Positions 1 to 7,385 of a stretch of DNA of 45,809 nt are shown in pieces (the first letter of the stretch is position 1; each line of letters opens with the position of its first letter). This DNA comes from Candidatus Berkelbacteria bacterium (GTDB lineage: Bacteria > Patescibacteriota > UBA1384 > 2-12-FULL-50-11): positions 1-45,809 of the forward strand of contig JAUSEP010000086.1 of NCBI GenBank assembly GCA_030650195.1, in the 5' to 3' direction. A model generated the notes under the pieces. It saw nothing but the letters and a program-made list of their open reading frames with translations. It did no database searches and had not been told where the DNA came from. Made by a program: the position numbers and the translations under genes.

Positions 1-376
1 CGCCCTAGTGCACGATCGACTAAAAACTCTAGGAGAGATAGAGGGTTTGATAGATTACTTTTTTGTCACTCCTTCCTACGAGCCAACGCTTCTGATTGCA
101 AAAAAATCTACTAAAGAGAATACGCTTTTGGCACTCAAGGCAGCTATTAAAGTTATTACGGAATTAAAAACCTTAGGCCTAGATCAAGTTGAGCCAGCTT
201 TAAGAGGTGCGGCCCAAGACTTGAAAATTAAAGATGGTGAATTGCTTTGGGCAGTTCGTGTTGCTCTGTCTGGCCGTGACGCTTCTCCCGGCGCGTTTGA
301 GTTACTTAGTGTAATAGGCAAAGAAGAGTCGATTGAAAGACTCAATACTGCTCTAAAAAAACTTTCAGCCAAGTAG
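1..376 (+). CDS. gltX: Glutamyl-tRNA synthetase, C-terminal fragment (5' end outside window)
   Basis: ORF 8..376; C-terminal anticodon-binding-domain motifs (LLWAVRVALSGRDASPGAFELLSVIGKEESIERLNTAL). Confidence 0.85.
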   Translation, partial: ALVHDRLKTLGEIEGLIDYFFVTPSYEPTLLIAKKSTKENTLLALKAAIKVITELKTLGLDQVEPALRGAAQDLKIKDGELLWAVRVALSGRDASPGAFELLSVIGKEESIERLNTALKKLSAK

Positions 377-414
377 TGACTGGTACACCTGTTTCTGGTA
401 AAATTTCAGAGTAT

Positions 415-486
415 TGCCGGGTCGTCTAGCGGTAGGACGTCTGCCTCTGGAGCAGAAAATCGAAGGTTCGAATCCTTCCCCGGCAG
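415..486 (+). tRNA. tRNA-Gln (anticodon CTG)
   Basis: Acceptor TGCCGGG/CCCGGCA; anticodon arm TCTGC-CTCTGGA-GCAGA; T arm GAAGG-TTCGAAT-CCTTC; CCA not encoded. Confidence 0.93.
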
Positions 487-549
487 CAACCTATTAGTAA
501 AAAAACACCCCCAGGAAGATTCCCTGAGGGTAAAGCGTCGCATGACTCG

Positions 550-1830
550 TCACGAGGCATGCGGCGGAATGTAAAATGGGTCGAAGGCACTGGCCTGGAC
601 AGCTATCTGCCGATAGCAATACAGGACATCTATGTCGTCGCCGGTTGGACGAACCCGGCTGGGAAATATTGGCTCGACGACCAGTAGGGTCATCGGCGCT
701 TTCTTTCCTCCAGTGGGTTGTGTTGGGAACGAGATGACTCGTGACAAGTCACGGCCGAGTCTTTCGCAAGCGGTGGCGATACTTACTGTGTTACCGTCAG
801 GCGAAAGGCAGTCATTTCGCGCCTTGATAAGCGGATCGAGCTGGCCGACGGTGTGGCCCAAGAAGTTCCACGTCGTTGCACCGAGACCTCTTGGTACTCG
901 GGAGAAGTCGCCCTTGAGGGCTCGTCTCCGTAGCATCATAACGTGACTCGTCAGGCTATTCACAGCTTCTGCTTCGTTGTTCCAGTGCTTACCCTCAGGG
1001 GCTTCGCGACTGATAGCAATAGCCATAATGCCGGTATCGCTTCTGATGAAATACATCATGGTCGAGACTGCCTTGATCACTCGCACCATAGTGTACTCCG
1101 ACGCCGGACGGAGCGGTTCCGCCTTCTTGGCCTTTGCTTTGGCTTTGCCTGATATTCGGCCAACGAAGTGCGCAATGACGCCTTCGTTGTCATCGCCAGT
1201 TTTGGCTAAAGTCAGATCAGCTGGCTCAGGATTAGTGAGTCTCTTCACCTGACCGGTGACAAACTTAGTTCGACCGAAGAACGTGTAGGCGTTCAACCTA
1301 TTGACGTTTCCACCAGTTTCTCGAACGCTCAGTAGAGCTGATCGGAGACCCTGGACAAGACCGCTAACTTCCAAGTCACGTTCGGGATTGAACAGAGCCA
1401 TCCGAGTTTCAGCAGCGCCGATTTCACGTTCCTTCTGCTCAGCAAGCTGTTTGGTTTGGTGCAGTTCAGCGCTGACTTCGGACAACTGTCGCCGAATAAT
1501 CGACACTTCGTCGTCCGTCGTTTCTGCCTGTAATCCACCCAGGAACCTCACGCCATCTGAGATCGGACTCTCGATTGGTGCAAGAAACTGTTCGACGGCA
1601 GCCATCTGCTCCTCTTCGGTTAGTCCGTCCCAGGTGTCGAACGGTCCGGTGACCTCAGAGTACTCGCTTGCCGTAACCCTTCCCCGGTTTTTATCCGGAT
1701 GGAGTGTTAGAGCTAAGCCATTCTTGTGCCTCCTTACCAGGTCAATAACCAATTGCGGATCTCGAGAAGCGAGGCTGAAGAGTTGCCTCCCCAGCCCCAT
1801 CTTGAATAAAGGGTTTTCCTCTCTTTCCAT
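550..1830 (-). CDS. Hypothetical protein with J-domain-like N-terminus (HPDK motif) and coiled coil
   Basis: ORF 550..2025; likely internal start MEREENPLFKMGLG; NGLALTLHPDKNRGRVTASEYSEVTGPFDTW resembles the J-domain HPD loop. Confidence 0.6.
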   Translation of the reverse strand: MEREENPLFKMGLGRQLFSLASRDPQLVIDLVRRHKNGLALTLHPDKNRGRVTASEYSEVTGPFDTWDGLTEEEQMAAVEQFLAPIESPISDGVRFLGGLQAETTDDEVSIIRRQLSEVSAELHQTKQLAEQKEREIGAAETRMALFNPERDLEVSGLVQGLRSALLSVRETGGNVNRLNAYTFFGRTKFVTGQVKRLTNPEPADLTLAKTGDDNEGVIAHFVGRISGKAKAKAKKAEPLRPASEYTMVRVIKAVSTMMYFIRSDTGIMAIAISREAPEGKHWNNEAEAVNSLTSHVMMLRRRALKGDFSRVPRGLGATTWNFLGHTVGQLDPLIKARNDCLSPDGNTVSIATACERLGRDLSRVISFPTQPTGGKKAPMTLLVVEPIFPSRVRPTGDDIDVLYCYRQIAVQASAFDPFYIPPHAS

Positions 1831-1834
1831 GTGT

Positions 1835-2545
1835 TTACTCCTGGTAGCGAAGCACGTTCTCCACAAAACGTGCGGTGTCGTCGTCGAAGCGGCCAGAGCC
1901 GTTATCGAACAGTAAGTCTTCGTCAGCTTCATCCGGGATGGCGATTTCCTGCCGATGCAACTTGATGGTCGCATCGTTGCGAGAAACCTTCCCAAGAATA
2001 AGCTGAATAAAAAGTCTTTCGTCATCTACGGCCATGTGATATGCCTCGAGGACGTTGTTGCCGAATTCCTCTTCGACACGGTGATAGACGCGGTGAACGG
2101 GGAAATCCCCGCCAATCCGTTCGGCAATCTCCATGAACAGTTCGAGGATGGCGACAACACTTTCGGGAATCTCTTCTACTTCGGTAGGAGTGTGTTCACT
2201 GAAACCCATTTGAGCGAGGTAACGACTGATGAGTATGACACTCATTTGATACATGCCGTACTCATCTCGGATTCCAAGACACAGCTTCAACCTTGGCATG
2301 GAGATACCCTTCTTGGTGTGCCAGGTGACAATACTTGTGATATTGCTCTTGTGGCGTTCGGATAATTCCAGGGCCAAGTCCAACTTTTTACCAACAAACC
2401 CCGCCGCGATATACCGCGCCAGAGTCTTGTCGGTCAGGTTGGGCATGACACGACGAATCTTGGCGACGGCTCGTCGGTTTTCTAGCGGCGCTAGCTCACC
2501 GACGATTCTCGCAAGGACGAGAGATTGTTTGGTTTGTTTCTGCAT
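1835..2545 (-). CDS. Hypothetical protein, operonic with the J-domain-like protein
   Basis: ORF 1835..2581; likely start MQKQTKQSLVLARIVGELAP; 4-nt gap to next gene. Confidence 0.6.
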   Translation of the reverse strand: MQKQTKQSLVLARIVGELAPLENRRAVAKIRRVMPNLTDKTLARYIAAGFVGKKLDLALELSERHKSNITSIVTWHTKKGISMPRLKLCLGIRDEYGMYQMSVILISRYLAQMGFSEHTPTEVEEIPESVVAILELFMEIAERIGGDFPVHRVYHRVEEEFGNNVLEAYHMAVDDERLFIQLILGKVSRNDATIKLHRQEIAIPDEADEDLLFDNGSGRFDDDTARFVENVLRYQE

Positions 2546-2687
2546 GTTAATGATGCCCCAAAGACTCGTGGATTTTAACATAGTTTTAGGCTATTTGTCA
2601 ACTACCAACGATCAAGATTTGTTTAAGGATTTACTCTATCCCAGGTGAATGGACTGGTTCAACCTGTAAGGGGTCTTGCCCCTGTAG

Positions 2688-3455
2688 CTAGTTTCTCTTC
2701 GTCAGCTCGGTCCAGACACCTTTGCAGAACTCTCGCAGGTTGTGTGCAATGACGGCATCGTGAATTTCCACCAAGTAATGTGGGGAGCGGTTAGTTACCA
2801 CCATAATCATATAGTCTCCCACGGCCCAGCTCGTGGCTGTGATCTCTTTAATCGGTTTCCAGAAGCGAATCTCCCGATTCGGGTGGCCTGTAACTCGCTT
2901 TTCAATTTCAGCTTCACTGGAAAGTAGTTTGCCGTGCATGTCAGCGCTAGAGGGTTGCTGCCAGTAGGTCTCAATCCAGTCTATGTACTGCTCTACCAAT
3001 GTTGGGTCTTGGTAGCCCCACCAGGTGCTGTCAACTGCTTTGGCACTCGCATTCCAAATCGGAGTTTGCTGGCGCAAAAAGCGATTAATATCTTCCTCGG
3101 CGATAAATTGAATTTTAGGGACTGGGTACTGAACGGTCGCGGCTTCCTTTTCTAGTGCCGCAATCAGTGGAGAGAGTTGTTTTTTCTTTTCATCGACCAG
3201 GCGTTGCTCTTCCTCGACTAGAGTTGCTAAGTGCTTGGGCGGCACGGCGGTGAGTCTGGCTGTTTTTCGGCTTAAATCTTCGGCGATTAAGCCACGCTTG
3301 ATCAATTCTTTTGCAGCGGAGTAGACCGTCGTGCGTTTGATTCCGGCAGACACCGCAACCTCGGCGGGGGAGATTATCCCAGCTTTGAGCACCGTTAAGT
3401 ACACCCCTGTTTCGGTGTCATTTAATCCGAACATCTTGAGTAGTTCGTTTGTCAT
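2688..3455 (-). CDS. TrmB-family HTH transcriptional regulator
   Basis: N-terminal wHTH (LGLNDTETGVYLTVLKAG-type start, IKRTTVYSAAKELIKRGLI) typical of TrmB/sugar-sensing regulators. Confidence 0.75.
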   Translation of the reverse strand: MTNELLKMFGLNDTETGVYLTVLKAGIISPAEVAVSAGIKRTTVYSAAKELIKRGLIAEDLSRKTARLTAVPPKHLATLVEEEQRLVDEKKKQLSPLIAALEKEAATVQYPVPKIQFIAEEDINRFLRQQTPIWNASAKAVDSTWWGYQDPTLVEQYIDWIETYWQQPSSADMHGKLLSSEAEIEKRVTGHPNREIRFWKPIKEITATSWAVGDYMIMVVTNRSPHYLVEIHDAVIAHNLREFCKGVWTELTKRN

Positions 3456-3530
3456 GTTTGAACTATAGCATTTTGACGAATATTAGTCAACATACGTAAC
3501 TGTAAAGGATAGAAATTTGTTGTAAATGTA

Positions 3531-3559
3531 TTGACATATACTATTAACCGTGATAATAT
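3531..3559 (+). promoter_or_regulatory. Sigma70-type promoter upstream of methyltransferase
   Basis: TTGACA, 17-nt spacer, TAATAT. Confidence 0.65.
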
Positions 3560-3595
3560 ATGCAGGTAATGAAGTCCTTTAAAAGGAAACCCAAC

Positions 3596-4309
3596 ATGAA
3601 AAAAATAGACAAAAGATTTGCAGACAAGATTGGTACCGAGTACGCGCTTTTCCAACTGGCCTCGCCGCATTATATGGAGTGCCAGAAGCTGGTGGCGAGC
3701 ATCACAGCGCAACATACTAACGATACACCTCGTATTCTGGAGATCGGCTGCGGCACCGGGCTAACGACGCTCGAGTTGATTAAGGCAATTCCCGGCGCCA
3801 AGATCACCGCGTTTGATGCCGAGGAGGCGATGCTTGCTCAAGCTAAAAAGGTTCTGCCGAAAAGCGTGGAGCTTGTTTGGGCCGATGTGCAATTTTGTCT
3901 CAACAATATGGACCAGACAGGGAGCAGTCATCGCCAGAGCTACGACGCTATTGTGTCGGCGTTCTGTCTTCACAATATCGCGGCGAAGTACAGAGATACT
4001 ATCTACTACCATCTAGGACGGTTTTTGAAAAGTGGTGGGATTTTTGTGACGGCAGACAAAATTGCTGAGGAAGATCCAATGAAACACTGGCACGCGTTTC
4101 GCGACCAAATTGAAGCGTTCTCGGTCTTCCAGGGAACTGATTATCCCGAGTTGCAGGCCGAGTGGACCGTCCACTATCTTGAGGACGAGGTAATTAAGCT
4201 CACTGAGCGAGAGCTACGGCATCAGCTGAGAGACAGAATTGGCTGCAAGGAGGTCCAGTTCCACCAGCGCTGGGGAATGGACGCGGTGTTTAGCGGCGTC
4301 AAGCAGTAG
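3596..4309 (+). CDS. Class I SAM-dependent methyltransferase
   Basis: ILEIGCGTGLTTLELIKAIPGAKITAFDAEEAML motif I/II; likely start MKKIDKRF within ORF 3560..4309. Confidence 0.85.
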   Translation: MKKIDKRFADKIGTEYALFQLASPHYMECQKLVASITAQHTNDTPRILEIGCGTGLTTLELIKAIPGAKITAFDAEEAMLAQAKKVLPKSVELVWADVQFCLNNMDQTGSSHRQSYDAIVSAFCLHNIAAKYRDTIYYHLGRFLKSGGIFVTADKIAEEDPMKHWHAFRDQIEAFSVFQGTDYPELQAEWTVHYLEDEVIKLTERELRHQLRDRIGCKEVQFHQRWGMDAVFSGVKQ

Positions 4310-4387
4310 GCGCGCTTCAGAGTTCATATCCGGCCGGGTAACTCCCGGCCTGAAATTGAGGGCTGAAGGCCCTGGCACGTGAATAAG

Positions 4388-5080
4388 ATGAAACAGCTAC
4401 TCCTATGTACTCTCGTCATTGGCCTGGGCACTTTTTGCAGTGCGCAGGCGCCGTCCATCGATATCGGCTACAACAGGTTGTATCTAGGTGGCGACACCGG
4501 CGTGTTGATCTCTAAGGATCCGACCGTCAATATCTCACTCACCTGGGCCGGCCGTGACGGCTACTTCAACATTTGGCGTTCCTTTGACGCCGGAGGTAAC
4601 CCAGGCTACGGCAACGAAATTGACTTCAGTGTTGGCAAGACGCTACTGCGTACGAAAGGCTGGTCGATCTCGGGCGAAGCTGCCTATATCGGGCTTTATC
4701 CGTTGACAACGGTACCGGGCGATCTGTTGTCGTTCAAAGTAGTCTTTGCATCGGAAAGAGGGACGTGGAGGCCTTACCTGTCGCTCCAGAGAATGCTTCC
4801 GACCGATGTCGAAACTCTGAAAGGAGGCGGCTTATATCGCCTCGGTGTCCGGCATTTCTTTAAGCAAGGAGCTGTCGCTGACCTGTCCGCGGTGGGTCAC
4901 GACGGCGTCTTTGGGCGTCGGCCAGAGTCCCTGAGCTCGTTGCGACTGAAGCTATTCGTACCGTTCGGGCATGGCAAGAACGCGATGTCGGGCTACATTA
5001 CCTACCAACGTGGCGTGGGGCATTCCGACGGGCTCTCGCCTCGCTCATGCTGGGTAGCGGGCTGCACTTTGCGGCTCTGA
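4388..5080 (+). CDS. Secreted, possible β-barrel-like protein
   Basis: Signal peptide MKQLLLCTLVIGLGTFCSAQ; mature part rich in Gly/aromatic alternating segments; ORF 4379..5080. Confidence 0.5.
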   Translation: MKQLLLCTLVIGLGTFCSAQAPSIDIGYNRLYLGGDTGVLISKDPTVNISLTWAGRDGYFNIWRSFDAGGNPGYGNEIDFSVGKTLLRTKGWSISGEAAYIGLYPLTTVPGDLLSFKVVFASERGTWRPYLSLQRMLPTDVETLKGGGLYRLGVRHFFKQGAVADLSAVGHDGVFGRRPESLSSLRLKLFVPFGHGKNAMSGYITYQRGVGHSDGLSPRSCWVAGCTLRL

Positions 5081-5120
5081 CAAGCGACAAATTAACTACA
5101 AAGACAGGTCAGGTGAAACC

Positions 5121-5149
5121 GCCCTCCCGTAAAACGGAGGGCACTTTTT
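5121..5149 (+). terminator. Rho-independent terminator
   Basis: GCCCTCC-N8-GGAGGGC followed by ACTTTTTAT. Confidence 0.8.
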
Positions 5150-5195
5150 ATATCCTTCACCGGTAGCCAAAACCCTCAGTACGGTTGCCTAGGAG

Positions 5196-5933
5196 TTACT
5201 TCTTGGCTTGCTTCCAAAGACCCATGAAAAACTGTCGCATCAGCTTAGCAAAAGAGCTGCTCTCGATCCGCATACCGAAGTCTTCTTCGATCGGAGAGAA
5301 GAAACAGACCGCTTCATTCGCGATGATTATACCCATACCAAGCTCAATATCCTCGGTAAGATAGCGAGCTTCTCGCAGGGCGGCTTCACGCTCTTCGGAA
5401 CCTTCGAAGGGTATCTCTGTGCTGTGGGAGCGTAAAGTCTTGGTGTGGATACCCTGTTTTATGCGTTCGTTTATTACTTCTACCATTTCGCTTTTGCCGA
5501 AAAGAGCAGCCATATATTTACTAGGGAAGTATGTGAGAATCTCTTTGGGGTGTGACTCAATACTCAATCTATAAAGGTTACGTAGCTGTTCTGGTCCCTC
5601 GTAGTATTCGATCTTAGGTTTTCTCGTGCCCATAGCCGATAAGGCTAGCATTGCTGGTAGGGCCTCTCTTAGTAAACTCTCTTTTTGTTTTAGATATACC
5701 ACCAATTGTTTGGGCTCAATGGCGGCATAGAGTTTACGTTTACCCGAAAGGGTCACTAGCATTATGCCCTCGTCCACAAGCCGTTCCAAAAGCCTGTAAA
5801 GCATCGGACGATGCATCTTAGCTGTTTTGGCCAACGACAAAACGGAAGAGGGTCCTAGTTGGAGGGAAGCAAGGTAAAGCTGAGCCTCTTTAGGAGTGAG
5901 TCCAATCTGTTGAAGGATTTCGGCAGTATTCAT
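5196..5933 (-). CDS. TrmB-family HTH transcriptional regulator
   Basis: ILQQIGLTPKEAQLYLASLQLGPSSVLSLAKTAKMHRPMLYRLLERLVDEGI. Confidence 0.75.
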   Translation of the reverse strand: MNTAEILQQIGLTPKEAQLYLASLQLGPSSVLSLAKTAKMHRPMLYRLLERLVDEGIMLVTLSGKRKLYAAIEPKQLVVYLKQKESLLREALPAMLALSAMGTRKPKIEYYEGPEQLRNLYRLSIESHPKEILTYFPSKYMAALFGKSEMVEVINERIKQGIHTKTLRSHSTEIPFEGSEEREAALREARYLTEDIELGMGIIIANEAVCFFSPIEEDFGMRIESSSFAKLMRQFFMGLWKQAKK

Positions 5934-6025
5934 GTTGTACTAATAGTAATACAAAAACTATACAATGTCAAGTGGTAGAACAATTCTATAACTGAAAGCT
6001 AAATGAAAAATAGTGTACTAAAGTA

Positions 6026-6054
6026 TTGACAGAAATCGTAATCTGTGTTACACT
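6026..6054 (+). promoter_or_regulatory. Sigma70-type promoter with flanking inverted repeat
   Basis: TTGACA, 17-nt spacer, TACACT; AGTGTA (6012-6017) inverted against TACACT (6049-6054). Confidence 0.6.
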
Positions 6055-6100
6055 GCGCTACAGAATTCCGGTAACGCGGAACCTTAACAAGGAGCAACAA

Positions 6101-7054
6101 ATGTATAATCGTTTTGAAGAAATCGAGCGGAGCTTCGCCATCGGTAACACGCCGCTCGATCAGTTGGCCGCTCCCGGTTCCGGGAACCAGCTGTTCGTCA
6201 AGCTCGAATACGCCAACCACACCGGGAGTCATTACGACCGGGTGTATCTTCACCTGCTTCGGCAGCTTGAAGAGGGTGGCAAAATTATTCCGGGGGTTAC
6301 GACTCTTGTGGAGACAACCTCGGGTAATGCCGGTGCTTCCTGCGCCTTCATGGCTCGTCAGCTTGGTTACGACTGTCTGATCTTTGTTCCTGAGAATCTC
6401 CCAGAGAGACGAAAGGATCTGATCCGGCGGTACGGTGCCAAGCTGAGGGAAACGGCAGGCGAGCAATATATCCAGGGATCTGCCGCGGCAATGCGCCAGT
6501 TTCTCAAGGATACGTCCGGCGAGAAGGTGGATGGGGTGCGCAAGTACTACTCTCCCAACCACTCGCAAGTGGAGGCATCCTGCGAAGCGATGACCGCGCT
6601 GGCATCTGAGGCGCTGTCGCAGGCAGAAGGAGCCTTTGACTGCTTTATCGGAGCCGCCGGTAACGGAACAACTCTGAAGGGAATCGGGAGAGTGTTGAAA
6701 AGCGCTAATCAGGCGCTTCACGTAATCGCTTTCGATCCGGCAGAGTCACCAGTTGCCTACTGTCTCAAGTACGGGCAAGAAGTGGCGGAGCCGTTCCATC
6801 AGCACGGGATGTACGGCGCTGGCGCTTGGGGAGTCACCTTTCCTCACTTAGAGGAGGCGGTCAGTCAGCTGGTCGAAGAAGTAAGACTGGTGGAAGACGT
6901 CCAATGGCAGAAGGCTCAGCAGGAGTTACTCCTTCTTGGCTACGCTGTCGGACCGACGTCGGCCGCTTCTTACTTTCTCGCCTGCCAGTACTGTGAAACA
7001 CGGTCGGATAAGCGAGTGTTCATTGTTTTCTACGACCAAAGCGATCGGTACTAG
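6101..7054 (+). CDS. PLP-dependent cysteine synthase / threonine synthase-like enzyme (fold type II)
   Basis: KLEYANHTGSHYDR (PLP-Lys region), TTSGNAGASCAFMARQLGYDCLIFVPE, GAAGNGTTLKGIGR; RBS AGGAG before ATG 6101. Confidence 0.85.
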   Translation: MYNRFEEIERSFAIGNTPLDQLAAPGSGNQLFVKLEYANHTGSHYDRVYLHLLRQLEEGGKIIPGVTTLVETTSGNAGASCAFMARQLGYDCLIFVPENLPERRKDLIRRYGAKLRETAGEQYIQGSAAAMRQFLKDTSGEKVDGVRKYYSPNHSQVEASCEAMTALASEALSQAEGAFDCFIGAAGNGTTLKGIGRVLKSANQALHVIAFDPAESPVAYCLKYGQEVAEPFHQHGMYGAGAWGVTFPHLEEAVSQLVEEVRLVEDVQWQKAQQELLLLGYAVGPTSAASYFLACQYCETRSDKRVFIVFYDQSDRY

Positions 7055-7163
7055 AGCCGAGAGCGAGGATCGGTCTTGGGGGTGGCTATTTGCCGCTCCC
7101 TTTTTTGCTTTTTCCCGGCAGCAACTATTGACTGTCTCCGAACCCAAGTCTAGTGTTTGGCTT

Positions 7164-7334
7164 ATGAACAAGGCCTTCTACTGGGTAGCGGTATTAGTAG
7201 CGATAGTGTTAATAGTTCTTGGTGTACTTGCTAGCCGCAAGACACCAACACAGACCGATACGAACAATAATGGCGACTCTTTTAATGCCGATCAGCTCCA
7301 AGACGCTGCAGATAAGACTCCGGCCACCAACTAA
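7164..7334 (+). CDS. Small single-TM protein (56 aa)
   Basis: MNKAFYWVAVLVAIVLIVLGVLASRKTPTQTD...; likely start inside ORF 6936..7334. Confidence 0.5.
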   Translation: MNKAFYWVAVLVAIVLIVLGVLASRKTPTQTDTNNNGDSFNADQLQDAADKTPATN

Positions 7335-7385
7335 TTCCTAACCACTCTTTTGGGGTGAGCTCCAAAATCCGTTATCGTGGTATTG

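Noticed and set aside
632-1915. Plus-strand ORFs opposite 550..1830
   Set aside because: Antisense shadows of a longer, better minus-strand CDS
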